Source: Pedobacter sp. ASV17 (GTDB lineage Bacteria; Bacteroidota; Bacteroidia; Sphingobacteriales; Sphingobacteriaceae). From it: DNA of 40,488 nt. The position numbers and the translations under genes are program-made. Below are positions 1-8,518 of this stretch, one piece after another. Within the stretch, counting starts at the first letter, position 1. Each line of letters begins with the position of its first letter. The stretch covers positions 1 through 40,488 of the forward strand of contig NZ_JAELTX010000044.1 in assembly GCF_016429065.1 (NCBI RefSeq). Direction: 5' to 3'. Under the pieces are notes generated by a model. The model had not been told where the DNA came from, searched no databases, and worked only from the letters and a program-made list of their open reading frames with translations.

Positions 1-340
1 CTTCTAGCGTGTGTACGTTGGCATGGGTAAGCCTAACAAGCGTTTGGTCGCCTTTATCCATCAGTTGCCAAGTCACTTCAGAGTTGCCAGGATAATTGTC
101 GTAACGCCATGTGTGTGCTAGTTTCTCCTTTTCTGCTACCGCCGTAATCTCACATAGGTGCAAATATTGTGGTCCTCCATCTGGTCCGCCTATAAAATCA
201 AATTTGAAGCCTACTTTCGGGTCAAAGTCTTCGATGGTGAAATACCATTGCTTCATCTCATTAGTATCGGTTAGTGCCGCCCAAACTTTATTAATGGGCG
301 CATTAAAGGTGCGTTCAACTAAAATATGATCCTTTTTCAT
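1..340 (-). CDS. SRPBCC/AHSA1-domain protein (partial, C-terminus off the window)
   Basis: The reading frame is open from an ATG at 338-340 to the window edge, giving about 113 residues beginning MKKDHILVERTFNAPINKVW. The opening 'ver.f.apinkVWaaltd...mkqWy' followed by a glycine-rich 'GGPDGGPQY' stretch and 'LAHTWRYDNYPG' is the usual N-terminal half of AHSA1-like SRPBCC proteins, which bind small hydrophobic ligands or act as stress-associated helpers. The missing C-terminus should add about 30-40 residues. A second, divergent SRPBCC gene lies at 20976-21443. Family call is firm; substrate unknown. Confidence 0.8.
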   Translation of the reverse strand, partial: MKKDHILVERTFNAPINKVWAALTDTNEMKQWYFTIEDFDPKVGFKFDFIGGPDGGPQYLHLCEITAVAEKEKLAHTWRYDNYPGNSEVTWQLMDKGDQTLVRLTHANVHTLE

Positions 341-462
341 TGATTTTTTGAGTTTAGTTTCGGTAGGTTAACTTTTAAAAATTAACAAAAGCAAACAGGT
401 TTTGATTGATTTATTTTTAAATAACTGATATTCAGTGGTAAATCAAATATCTTCTTTTCTTA

Positions 463-493
463 TTTGGAATTAATCTAAATAGTTTGATATTTG
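463..493 (+). promoter_or_regulatory. Bacteroidota-type promoter of the DUF6686-like gene
   Basis: TTTG at 463-466 is followed after 19 nt by GATATTTG at 486-493, one mismatch from TAnnTTTG. Initiation would fall near 498-500, just before the ATG at 514. The upstream in-frame TTG at 484 lies inside this promoter, so it is an unlikely start. Confidence 0.5.
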
Positions 494-513
494 CATATCA
501 GCTTTTAAGAGAT

Positions 514-834
514 ATGTGCAAGAAAACCATGATTGCTAATTCGGGGGACATACAGATTACCCAATGTAATAACTGTAAAATGATTAATATTTGGAAGCCT
601 GGGCTATTGCTTAGCTTTTCCTTTAGTCAGTTCTATGAGTTTACGAAAGTGGCCAAGAAGCTCAACTTTGATAAGTATTTTGAGTATGGTCCAGATGGAA
701 ATAGGATTGTGATATTGTCTACGCCTTTTCCTGATATCTGCTTAAAGTTTACCAGAGCCGAGCTGAATGATTTTGTACATGCTATTGACGAGGCGATGTA
801 CATGCACAGCGTTTATGAACTGGTGCATAATTAA
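514..834 (+). CDS. DUF6686-like small protein
   Basis: A 106-residue soluble protein starting MCKKTMIANSGDIQITQCNN. It has one CxxC pair (CNNC, residues 18-21), a hydrophobic central region and an acidic helical C-terminus ending in HN. The overall pattern recalls DUF6686, a Bacteroidota family of unknown function with an N-terminal zinc-finger-like CxxC. I chose the ATG at 514 because the in-frame TTG at 484 falls within the apparent promoter. The gene ends before a strong hairpin and converges with the small basic gene at 902-1072. No signal peptide or membrane segment is seen. Family assignment is from memory of the pattern and only moderately sure. Confidence 0.65.
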   Translation: MCKKTMIANSGDIQITQCNNCKMINIWKPGLLLSFSFSQFYEFTKVAKKLNFDKYFEYGPDGNRIVILSTPFPDICLKFTRAELNDFVHAIDEAMYMHSVYELVHN

Positions 835-850
835 AAATTGGTTGTAAAGA

Positions 851-878
851 AAAAAGTCCCGCCATGGCGGGACTTTTT
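851..878. terminator. bidirectional rho-independent terminator
   Basis: A perfect 14+14 inverted repeat has its core AGTCCCGCCATGGCGGGACT flanked by A-run and T-run on opposite sides. It sits between two convergent stop codons (834 and 902) and can serve both genes. Confidence 0.9.
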
Positions 879-901
879 AGTTTCTTGTCATTAATCTAAG
901 A

Positions 902-1072
902 TTACTTAGCTAAAGATGCTAAAACAGCATTGTTTTTTGCTAATTGATCTTTTGTAGATTGTTTAGAACGGCTACCTAATTCTAGGTTAGTTGCCAATTT
1001 CAAGTTTTTTACTTCTAAGCGAGAAACAGTTTTGTTGTATCTGTCTTTTCTTTTTAATCTGGTAACTGCCAT
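902..1072 (-). CDS. small basic conserved protein, 56 aa
   Basis: Starting at the ATG at 1070-1072 the product is a 56-residue, strongly basic protein opening MAVTRLKRKDRYNKTVSRLE and ending in an Ala/Leu-rich tail. Short proteins starting with 'MAVTRLKRK' are widespread and unnamed in Bacteroidota. The net charge suggests nucleic-acid or ribosome association, but that is inference. The frame can be extended upstream to 1144, but that would read into tRNA-Cys, so the internal ATG is the better start. The gene follows tRNA-Cys on the same strand by about 40 nt and may share its transcript. Confidence 0.7.
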   Translation of the reverse strand: MAVTRLKRKDRYNKTVSRLEVKNLKLATNLELGSRSKQSTKDQLAKNNAVLASLAK

Positions 1073-1113
1073 GATAATAAGCTTTATTTCTTTATTTAAA
1101 TATTTTAACCTTG

Positions 1114-1184
1114 AGGTCGAGAGCGGATTCGAACCGCTGTACAAGGTTTTGCAGACCTCTGCCTAGCCACTCGGCCACTCGACC
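1114..1184 (-). tRNA. tRNA-Cys (GCA)
   Basis: On the minus strand the seven-base acceptor GGTCGAG pairs with CTCGACC and is followed by discriminator T, typical of cysteine tRNAs. The anticodon loop holds GCA (plus-strand TGC at 1150-1152). The T-arm contains GGTTCGAATCC. The CCA end is not encoded. Length is 71 nt. Confidence 0.95.
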
Positions 1185-1273
1185 CTTCTTGTTTTTCAAG
1201 GCTGCAAAAATAACAATTTAAAGTAAGCTTGCAAACTATATTGCTTAAATTGTTTAATTATTTTCTTGAAAAA

Positions 1274-2014
1274 TTATTTTCTGCTGATTTCGCTACAGAA
1301 GATTGCTGCTGATACGGCCACATTTAAAGACTCTGCTTCTCCAAAACGAGGGATAGTCACTGGAACGGTAATTTGCTCAATCAGCTCTTTCCCAATACCA
1401 TGGCCTTCGTTGCCCAATAAAATCAATCCTTCGTTGCCCCAATTGGTCTCGTATATATTTTCGCCATTAAGCAAAGCGCCATAAATTGGCAATTTTGTAT
1501 TTTTTAAAAAAGGAACCAGCGAAGTATAGATGATATTCACTCTACATAGCGAACCCATGGTTGATTGTACGGTTTTAGGATTGTAAGCTTCTACCGTATT
1601 TTCCGAACAGATGATCGTTTTGATGCCAAACCAATCGGCGGTTCTAATAATGGTGCCCAAATTGCCAGGGTCCTGCACATCATCTAGTACTAAAGAAAAG
1701 GCATTGCGCAAAGCATTTGAATCTACCTCTTTTTTAGACGGTATATGTACCAAGGCCAGGATATGTTGTGGGGTTTGTAAGGTGCTAATCTTTTGTAGCT
1801 CAGTTTCTGTTACTTCAAATAAATTTATATTTGCACTAACTTTAGGTAAAGTGGCCGATATTTTTGAGGTGTAGTAAATGCTATGTATTTGATAATCAGA
1901 TTTTAAAAATTCTGTGATAGATTTTATACCCTCAATAATGAAAATTCCGTTTTCTTTACGGTACTTTTTTTGATGAAGTGATTTAATAAAACTGATTTGG
2001 GATTTTGAAAGCAT
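1274..2014 (-). CDS. SpoU/TrmH-family RNA methyltransferase
   Basis: A 246-residue SPOUT-class, SAM-dependent RNA 2'-O-ribose methyltransferase. The N-terminal ~95 residues match the SpoU substrate-binding domain ('FIIEGIKSITEFL'). The catalytic knot domain carries motif 1 DDVQDPGNLGTIIRTA (111-126, with N118 and R124), motif 2 LLGNEGHGI (199-207) and motif 3 IPRFGEAESLNVAVSAA (221-237). Length and layout fit the Bacteroidota TrmH/RlmB-like group; the target nucleotide cannot be read from sequence. The start codon at 2012-2014 overlaps the 5' end of the divergent tamL gene by about 10 nt, so each gene's promoter must lie inside the other. Confidence 0.92.
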   Translation of the reverse strand: MLSKSQISFIKSLHQKKYRKENGIFIIEGIKSITEFLKSDYQIHSIYYTSKISATLPKVSANINLFEVTETELQKISTLQTPQHILALVHIPSKKEVDSNALRNAFSLVLDDVQDPGNLGTIIRTADWFGIKTIICSENTVEAYNPKTVQSTMGSLCRVNIIYTSLVPFLKNTKLPIYGALLNGENIYETNWGNEGLILLGNEGHGIGKELIEQITVPVTIPRFGEAESLNVAVSAAIFCSEISRK

Positions 2015-4401
2015 ATACTAACAACAATAAACGGGACATTCAACTTCTTGCAATATTACTATTTATTCTTGTTTTTATAGCAGGATGTGCTTCAACAAAA
2101 TATATAGAAGACTACCAGGCTATTGTTAAAAAGGTAGAAATAGATAGTATTGGTAAAGAATACGAGGAAGCAGCTTATGCCTATGTACAAAAAGATATCA
2201 AGCCTATTGAAGGGCTGGGAATCAATGTTGGTATTTACAACATCTTTAACACCAAGAATGGTAAGTATAGAAAAAATAATATTAAGCCATTAGGTAGTCC
2301 ACCGCCAATTTTGGATAGTACTTTAGTGGAAATTTCAAGAAGCCAAATCGAAAAATTCCTGAAAAGTAAAGGTTTCTTTAATGCAAGTGTAACTTCAGAA
2401 ATTTCGGTCAAAAAGAAGAAGGCTAAACTAAAGTTTACCGCCAATACTGGACAGCCCTTTATGGTGGATAAAATCACTACCGAAATTCCCGACGAAACTA
2501 TCAAATCATTGTATTTGGGAGCAAAGTCTAAGTTTACCAGACTTAGCGAGGGCATGCAGTACGATGAGGATTCGCTGGCTTATGAAAGAGAAGAAATTTA
2601 CACCTTGATGAGACGTAATGGTTATTACGATTTTGTAAGACCCTATGTAAGATTTGCGCCTGACTCGAACAAGAATAACAATAAGGTAAGTGTAAAGCTT
2701 ATTATTGAAAACCCAATAGATAGTACCAAAAAACATACCATATATCGAATTGGTAAAACAGATATTCTGGTTGCTCCAAATACCGAAGGTTTTACTGACT
2801 CCATTAATTTTAATAAACGTGTCATTAATGGCATTCGTTTTACAGACCTTTCTGGGAAATTTAGAAGAAATCCCATTACACGTTACGACTACATTAAACA
2901 GGGTGCTAAATATAACATCGATAATGAAAGCTTAACATACAATAGGTTGTATGAGCTTAACGTATTTAAGAATGTTAAAATCGATTACCTAAAGAATAAA
3001 GATACTGCTGACGTGATAGACCCTGTAATTTTACTTATTCCACAAAAGCGGATGAGTAATAGGATAGAAGGGGAGATTCCTTTTAACAATGCTACCGTTG
3101 GCTTTACCTTGAGTAACACCTATACCAATAATAACTTTTTAAAAGGAGGAGAAAAATTCCAGTTTCAAATAAAAGGTGGACTGCAATCTCGTTTTATCGA
3201 TGGGAAATCACTCTTTTCGGATATTTATCAAAGAGATTTTTCTTTGAGTGCAAGTTTAACGGTACCTAGGTTGTTGGTGCCTTTTGGCATCCCTTTGATG
3301 GGTAAAAATGGCATCCCTTACACTACTTTTTCGAGTAGCTACTTGTATGCCCTGCAAAAGGATATCACCGTACGCAGAATCTTCATCAACTCCATTACCT
3401 ATGATTGGGTAGAGACGAAATCGAAACTACACTCGTTTACCCCGCTTAACTTCGAGTATCGCTTTGGTAGCGTGCTTATTGATATCAACGACCCTGCTAA
3501 TGAGCAGGTTTTTCTCAATAACTTTTATAACATTTTACTACTTGCCCGTAAGGATTTTACCTTGGGGATGAAGTATGCTTACTCCCTAAATGCCGACAAA
3601 CTGTTGCAGAACAGAAGCTTCATTTACTTTAGGGGAAATATTGATATTGCGGGGAATTTGCTGCAAGGTGTTTCAAAATTGTTGGGCGGAAAGCATGATC
3701 CCGCTAATAATGACTTTGGGAAAGTATTGGGTTTACCGTTTAACCAATATGTTAGGCCAGAGGTAGATATTAGGTGGTATAAAAGCTTAGGAGCCGAATC
3801 GCAATTGGTAACCAGGTTAAATATGGGAATTGGCTATGCTTATGGCAACTCAACCGCTATGCCTTTTGAAAAATTGTTTTATGCAGGTGGTGCAAGTGGT
3901 GTGCGTGCATGGCAGGCAAGAACCATTGGTCCAGGTAACTACAATAGAGAAGTAATGGGTAGCCCTGAAGCTAGGGCAGCATCTTTTGGTATCGACCAAT
4001 TGGGCCAAATGAAAATTGAAGCCAATTTAGAATATCGTTTTCTTTTAGCAAATAAGTTCTTTGGGGGCAAATTAAATGGTGCCACGTTTTTGGATGCTGG
4101 TAATATTTGGAACATTGCTCCAGGAAATCCACAACCGCAAACCTATTTCAAGTTTGACCAATTAGGTAATCAAATTGCATTGGGTACTGGTTTTGGTTTT
4201 AGATATGATGTGCAGTTTTTTGTGTTCAGATTTGATGTTGGTTTAAAATTGAAAGACCCTCAGTTTGTGGGGGATGAACAATGGGTAATCAGCAAGTTCT
4301 TTAGCGGTGGAAAAACCTTTAAAGCTAACTATCTAGCTACGCACAGCCCTGATAGATACCGTTTTGTTCAATACAATTTCGGTATTGGAATGCCTTTTTA
4401 A
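2005..4401 (+). CDS. tamL: TamL-like lipidated outer-membrane assembly protein (BamA/TamA superfamily)
   Basis: A 798-residue Omp85-superfamily protein. The N-terminus is a lipoprotein signal ending in VFIAGC (C28), unusual for BamA/TamA but the hallmark of the Bacteroidota paralogue TamL. Residues ~100-350 form POTRA-like repeats ('FFNASVTSEISVKKKKAKLKF', 'YELNVFKNVKIDY'). The C-terminal ~450 residues are an outer-membrane beta-barrel with 'FYAGGASGVRAW' near 630 and 'LGTGFGFRYDV' near 730, ending in phenylalanine as outer-membrane barrels do. The role inferred from family is insertion or export of outer-membrane proteins, normally with TamB, which is not adjacent here. The only reasonable start is TTG at 2005-2007; no in-frame ATG precedes the signal peptide. 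A 12-nt palindrome follows the stop. Confidence 0.85.
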   Translation: MKAYTNNNKRDIQLLAILLFILVFIAGCASTKYIEDYQAIVKKVEIDSIGKEYEEAAYAYVQKDIKPIEGLGINVGIYNIFNTKNGKYRKNNIKPLGSPPPILDSTLVEISRSQIEKFLKSKGFFNASVTSEISVKKKKAKLKFTANTGQPFMVDKITTEIPDETIKSLYLGAKSKFTRLSEGMQYDEDSLAYEREEIYTLMRRNGYYDFVRPYVRFAPDSNKNNNKVSVKLIIENPIDSTKKHTIYRIGKTDILVAPNTEGFTDSINFNKRVINGIRFTDLSGKFRRNPITRYDYIKQGAKYNIDNESLTYNRLYELNVFKNVKIDYLKNKDTADVIDPVILLIPQKRMSNRIEGEIPFNNATVGFTLSNTYTNNNFLKGGEKFQFQIKGGLQSRFIDGKSLFSDIYQRDFSLSASLTVPRLLVPFGIPLMGKNGIPYTTFSSSYLYALQKDITVRRIFINSITYDWVETKSKLHSFTPLNFEYRFGSVLIDINDPANEQVFLNNFYNILLLARKDFTLGMKYAYSLNADKLLQNRSFIYFRGNIDIAGNLLQGVSKLLGGKHDPANNDFGKVLGLPFNQYVRPEVDIRWYKSLGAESQLVTRLNMGIGYAYGNSTAMPFEKLFYAGGASGVRAWQARTIGPGNYNREVMGSPEARAASFGIDQLGQMKIEANLEYRFLLANKFFGGKLNGATFLDAGNIWNIAPGNPQPQTYFKFDQLGNQIALGTGFGFRYDVQFFVFRFDVGLKLKDPQFVGDEQWVISKFFSGGKTFKANYLATHSPDRYRFVQYNFGIGMPF

Positions 4402-4408
4402 CCCCCAG

Positions 4409-4420
4409 CCCCTTAAGGGG
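4409..4420. repeat. 12-nt perfect palindrome after tamL
   Basis: CCCCTTAAGGGG lies 8 nt after the tamL stop codon. It has no T-run, so it is a weak terminator candidate or a REP-type unit. Confidence 0.4.
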
Positions 4421-4423
4421 AGT

Positions 4424-4790
4424 GATTTTAGATTTACCGTTCAATACCTAGGTTTAGCTCTTCTCGGTTGAAGTTGGTTAATCGTAAATCTAAAATCGTC
4501 ACTTTAAATGAGGTTCTTTTAGTGGATAACTTAAGTTCGATTATTATTTAGTTGACTTTTAATGGGATGATGCGAGCTTTGTTTTGCTGGCCCTGGAATA
4601 AATTTACTGCGTAGCTTTCCGCTTCGCTACAGGTCAGGGTGACGTTAGATGGGCGGTTCGTCATGCTGAATTTATTTCAGCATCAGTTTTACAGGCTGTT
4701 TTGACAAATTTAATAATCGAACTGAGGTAAATATTAATCTCCATAATCGTAAATCTAAAATCGTCATTCGTCACTCTAAACGAGGTTTTT
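4424..4790. repeat. intergenic repeat cluster between tamL and the 4776-5303 gene
   Basis: This gap has no gene. ATCGTAAATCTAAAATCGTC occurs exactly at 4481-4500 and 4746-4765, each followed by a related ACTYTAAAYGAGGTT block, and an inverted 14-nt piece sits at 4424-4437. Between the direct copies lies a REP-like unit (about 4586-4692) with a CCCTGGAATAAATTT block and the hairpin ATGCTGAATTTATTTCAGCAT at 4663-4683. The second direct copy runs into the stop codon of the convergent gene at 4776. A related motif recurs at about 18680-18700, and a related hairpin block at 8519-8580. Confidence 0.7.
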
Positions 4791-5303
4791 CAAATAATCA
4801 AATATCGTTTCGAAATAAGTAGAGATATTTAATCCTTTGCTGTAACTGAAAAAGAAGAAAATAAGGAATAGAATGATTCCCATATAGATAAACTTCTTAA
4901 AGGCAAAGGCCAAAATAACGATGATAAGTGGAATGATGATAAAGAAGACACGACTAATGGTGATCGGATTAAGGTCGTTGGCTTTTTTGTAAATATAAAG
5001 CAGCTTGCTGTGTGTGCCACTTTCGTTTTCGTGTTTTATGTAAACAAAGGTTGATTTATCTATGGGTAACGGCAAAATAGAAACACCATCATGAAAGGTG
5101 AGTTGTTGAGTAAAGCCACTCACGCTAAAAGTATAGGTGCCGTTAATGTTCTCAATTGGATTTTCTAGGCTGTCGGTGGCAATAATGGCAATCTTGCTGT
5201 TTTTCAATAAACTTTCCTTCACCATAAAATTATTAATACTGGTGTTTTGTGCAAAGCAGATGCTTGAAATAAAAAGTGAGCAAAAAAGGAAAAGATGTTT
5301 CAT
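4776..5303 (-). CDS. hypothetical secreted/membrane protein
   Basis: A 175-residue protein with a clear signal peptide (MKHLFLFCSLFISSICFAQ). A ~100-residue extracytoplasmic part follows that looks like a single beta-rich domain ('NGTYTFSVSGFTQQLTFHDG'). Hydrophobic segments at about 118-133 and 137-155 are then followed by a short aromatic tail. I do not recognise a family. The gene begins 3 nt after the stop of the patatin-barrel gene on the same strand, so the two are almost certainly co-transcribed. The stop codon lies inside an interspersed repeat, so the last residues may have been altered by repeat insertion. Confidence 0.7.
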   Translation of the reverse strand: MKHLFLFCSLFISSICFAQNTSINNFMVKESLLKNSKIAIIATDSLENPIENINGTYTFSVSGFTQQLTFHDGVSILPLPIDKSTFVYIKHENESGTHSKLLYIYKKANDLNPITISRVFFIIIPLIIVILAFAFKKFIYMGIILFLIFFFFSYSKGLNISTYFETIFDYLKNLV

Positions 5304-5306
5304 TTA

Positions 5307-7622
5307 TTATTCTAATGAGCGTTTGTTATAAATTAAATATCCAATATGTAAAAGCACCCCATGTCTGCGCTTGTTTTGGTCGTATAAGTTGTAGCTTAAG
5401 CTAATTGGCCCTAGTGGCGATTGATATACCAAGCCTGCGGTACCTGCATAGCGCCACTTACGTAATGTTTCTTCAAAACCTACTTGTTGCAATCCAATTT
5501 TCTTAAATTCCTGATAAGGTAAAAATACATAACCTTCTATACGCAAATCAAATTTTCTTTTCAGATTAATGATATTTTTGATGCCACCTGCCGCATAATT
5601 GAACGCTCTGAAGTTTTCCAGAAAGGTCGACCTACTATCCTGAAGCGGGTAAAATGCAGGAGCGGCCAGTAAACTAGCATAAAAATTGTTAAACAAGGGT
5701 TGGTTAGAAACTACACCTTCTACCAAATAACCGAGGCTGTATCTATTGGTATGAAGGAAATAATACTCGTAGCTAAACTTTGCGTGTATCCATGATCTGA
5801 AATTTCTGGAAAGCGTTGGTGCAGCGCTAGCGCCCAGTTGATTGGATAGGATATTGCCAGGGCGGTAGTTTTCCTTTCCTGTGGTGTAATTTACGCTCAG
5901 CAGTATGTTTTGGCCTGCCGTTGGATACTGCTTTCTGTTAAGCGAATTTTTCTCTAAGGTAAGGCCTGTTCTAAATCCATTAAAAACTGTTCTGTCCAGC
6001 AAATCGCCTACTACAAAAGTGTTGGTTGGACTATAGTTGTCGCTGTTATTGATAAACGTTGCGTTAAGTACAATCCTTGCATTTTTATTCAAAGGCATGC
6101 CCAGTTTAAGGTCAATCTTTCGGTCTGATTGGTCGATGTAAGTAGGTGAGGGGTTTTCTACAAAAATCTTGCTGGTGTTATAAAAGTTCCAGTGATTGTA
6201 GGTAAGCTCGGCAGCTAAAAATAAAGGTAATTTAGTAGGATAATCAACACGACCACTTATTTGTGCCGATTCGTAAAAGCGTCCCGAATAGAAGTTAGAG
6301 GCAAAAGTGTAGGCTTTTCGGTTAAGGTAGTTGAATTGAATACCCAAAAATACGTTGCTAATGGGACGGGTAGAGATATTGCCTCCGAAATCTATTTTCA
6401 AGCTCTTTCGCTGTTGGGCAACAATCTCAAAATCGTAACTATCAGAACCTGCATCATAACTGATTTTGGGATAAACCGTTTCAAAAACTTCGTCAGCTAC
6501 CAATTTATAGTAGCCCCGTTTGATGTCGCTTAAATTGAACGTTTCCTTGTCGCTTTTGAATAGCCTTTCCACATATTTTTTCTGCTGTGAGTTAACGCCT
6601 TTTACAATGATGTTGCTGAAAATCAGCTCCGATTTTTGGACGTTAAAATTGCTCCGTTTTTTTTGTAATTCCTGTGGTGAAACTCTACGACTGATGGATT
6701 CTTTGATTTTGTCCATTTCGGCCATCGTAGCTTCATAACCTTTTTTAATGAGCTCATCTACCGCATAGAAATTTGTGGAGCTGTAATCCGCTAAATTGGG
6801 CTCAATATAAATGCCGTTTTTACCTACTAGCGTTGAATCGGATTTGGAAAGGAACATGTAAACCAAAAACCTATTCATCAAACGGTCATCGTCTTTTGGA
6901 TATTCGTTGAAGGTTTTGGAAGATACGTTGGCCCCGATAATAAAATCAGGTTTGAACTCCTTTTGCATCACATCGGCAGGGAAGTTGTTGTAAATCCCGC
7001 CATCAAACATAAACTTGTCATCGAGCTTGATAGGGCGATAAATTAGTGGAACCGTCATGCTGGCCCTCACCGCTTCAGCCAAACTTCCTTTACTTACGGT
7101 AATGCTCTTTTGCGAAAGAATATCAGATACCATACAACGGAATGGCACAAATAAGTTGTCGAAATTGTCTTTGGCAATGGCCGATGCCTGAGAGAAAAAC
7201 TCTAGCAAGGCAAAATTCAATGGGATATCGTTCACCAAATTAGGCCTGAAACTAAGGCGTAAGCTCGTGTCAATGGCCATTTTAGCTGTCAGGATAGATG
7301 GATTTGGGTTTGATTTTTGGAAATAGAAGCTATAATCACTGGTATAACGCCCGTTCACCCAATCCTGAAATTCTTTGCTGGTGGCAATTTTCTCAATTTG
7401 GGCAGGCGAATATCCAGCAGCATACATGCCACCTACAATGGCACCCATAGAAGTTCCCGTGATATAGTCGATGGGAATGTTGTTTTCTTCCAAGGCTTTT
7501 AACGTCCCTATGTGCGCTAAGCCCTTTGCGCCACCGCCACTAAAAACCAATCCAACTTTTTGTGCGCTAAGTTGAAAATTGATAATCGTGAGTAATATGA
7601 AGAATACACTTTTACGAAGCAT
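5307..7622 (-). CDS. patatin-like phospholipase with C-terminal outer-membrane barrel (type Vd-like)
   Basis: A 771-residue protein with a signal peptide (to about A20). Its patatin domain (about 22-320) contains oxyanion motif GGGAKG (29-34), nucleophile motif GTSMG with S58, and the dyad aspartate in FDGG (D207), so the active site is complete. A POTRA-like segment (about 335-400, 'ELIFSNIIVKGVNSQQKKYVERLF') follows. The C-terminal ~370 residues are an Omp85-type beta-barrel ending 'GPISLSYNLYDQNKRRHGVLLHIGYLIY'. The architecture matches PlpD-like type Vd passenger/transporter fusions: a lipase held or exported by its own barrel. Expected activity is lipid or lysophospholipid hydrolysis at the cell surface; the substrate is unknown. 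First gene of a two-gene unit with 4776-5303. Confidence 0.9.
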   Translation of the reverse strand: MLRKSVFFILLTIINFQLSAQKVGLVFSGGGAKGLAHIGTLKALEENNIPIDYITGTSMGAIVGGMYAAGYSPAQIEKIATSKEFQDWVNGRYTSDYSFYFQKSNPNPSILTAKMAIDTSLRLSFRPNLVNDIPLNFALLEFFSQASAIAKDNFDNLFVPFRCMVSDILSQKSITVSKGSLAEAVRASMTVPLIYRPIKLDDKFMFDGGIYNNFPADVMQKEFKPDFIIGANVSSKTFNEYPKDDDRLMNRFLVYMFLSKSDSTLVGKNGIYIEPNLADYSSTNFYAVDELIKKGYEATMAEMDKIKESISRRVSPQELQKKRSNFNVQKSELIFSNIIVKGVNSQQKKYVERLFKSDKETFNLSDIKRGYYKLVADEVFETVYPKISYDAGSDSYDFEIVAQQRKSLKIDFGGNISTRPISNVFLGIQFNYLNRKAYTFASNFYSGRFYESAQISGRVDYPTKLPLFLAAELTYNHWNFYNTSKIFVENPSPTYIDQSDRKIDLKLGMPLNKNARIVLNATFINNSDNYSPTNTFVVGDLLDRTVFNGFRTGLTLEKNSLNRKQYPTAGQNILLSVNYTTGKENYRPGNILSNQLGASAAPTLSRNFRSWIHAKFSYEYYFLHTNRYSLGYLVEGVVSNQPLFNNFYASLLAAPAFYPLQDSRSTFLENFRAFNYAAGGIKNIINLKRKFDLRIEGYVFLPYQEFKKIGLQQVGFEETLRKWRYAGTAGLVYQSPLGPISLSYNLYDQNKRRHGVLLHIGYLIYNKRSLE

Positions 7623-7654
7623 GGCTCATAAAAGTACCTAATTCTTTTGGCTTT

Positions 7655-8143
7655 TTAGTTAAGAATAAAGATGGAATACGTTAAATAAGTGGCAAAACTT
7701 ACCCATAAAAAATAGGGCAGAAACAACCAAGCGGCCAATTTGTCGAAACGATAAAAGATAAAGGCATTAATAACAATGAGCAAAAGCAGCAGGATAATCT
7801 CCACCAGTGCAAAGCCAATTTGGTGCAGTTCAAAAAAGATGAAAGACCACATGAGGTTAAATATCAGCTGTACGAGATAGATGATGACCGCCCAGTGGAA
7901 CCATTCGGCAGTTTTGCGCCTTTGCCACACCCTAAAGGAGGCAATGCCCATTAAAACGTATAAAGTGGTCCATACAGGCGCAAATACCCAATTTGGAGGG
8001 TTAAATGATGGTCTGTTAATGGTGAGGTACCAAGTTTTTACAGATTCCATGGTAAACTGACTGCCAATAAAGCCGATGAAAAGTGGAATGGCAAGGCAGA
8101 TTAAAAAAGTAATGATGGTTGCGGAGGAGCTTTTCTTTGTCAT
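7655..8143 (-). CDS. TspO/MBR family protein
   Basis: A 162-residue, five-helix membrane protein. Diagnostic stretches are 'WYLTINRPSFNPPNWVFAPVWTTLYVLMGIASFRVW' in helices 1-2 and 'FNLMWSFIFFELHQIGFALVEIILLLL' in helices 3-4, both with the tryptophan pattern of TspO. TspO binds porphyrins and cholesterol-like ligands and is linked to tetrapyrrole and stress responses; in Bacteroidota the in vivo role is not settled. The gene stands 32 nt upstream of the patatin gene on the same strand, so read-through is possible. Confidence 0.93.
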   Translation of the reverse strand: MTKKSSSATIITFLICLAIPLFIGFIGSQFTMESVKTWYLTINRPSFNPPNWVFAPVWTTLYVLMGIASFRVWQRRKTAEWFHWAVIIYLVQLIFNLMWSFIFFELHQIGFALVEIILLLLLIVINAFIFYRFDKLAAWLFLPYFLWVSFATYLTYSIFILN

Positions 8144-8344
8144 TGTGGTTACTTACATTGAACTTAACAATAATTTAATTAAAGTGTTTAGAAGTGGATT
8201 GAAATTATTATTGAAGAGTGATAAATAACTTGAGTTTGGGTTAAGAAAATACTTTCTATACATCATAATTTAGACCAAAAATATTAGTTTTCTGCTACTA
8301 TTTGGGGTTCAGTCGCTTCGCGGACAAACTTTTTTCCTATAGAT

Positions 8345-8486
8345 GAAAAAAGTATGCAAAAAAATCCACGGCTGCGCCCTGTTCTGTTGAAGTCAGCAAC
8401 AAGGCTTATTGGTACTATCCGAACAGGACAAGGCCGATTTTAGTAGAACGAAGAGGCTTTGCTAAGGCTGGAGATAATAAAAAAAT
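8345..8486 (+). repeat. interspersed ~140-bp repeat, copy A
   Basis: Matches 38911-39072 in inverted orientation. Shared blocks include AAAAAAGTATG, TGCGCCCTGTTCT, AGGCTTATTG, CCGATTTTAGTAGAACGAAG and GCTAAGGCT. CCTGTTC (8378-8384) and GAACAGG (8421-8427) can pair in both copies while the loop between them differs. The element lies in the ~500-bp gap between tspO and the DUF5522 gene. A hairpin (ACTTTTTTC...GAAAAAAGT) marks its left edge. Confidence 0.8.
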
Positions 8487-8518
8487 AGCTTTCGTTGTGT
8501 CCAGTCTAAGCTCAAAGT

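Noticed and set aside
484..513. N-terminal extension of the DUF6686-like protein from TTG
   Set aside because: The TTG lies within the apparent promoter, upstream of the expected transcription start.
1073..1144. N-terminal extension of the small basic protein
   Set aside because: It would be encoded within tRNA-Cys; the ATG at 1072 is sufficient.
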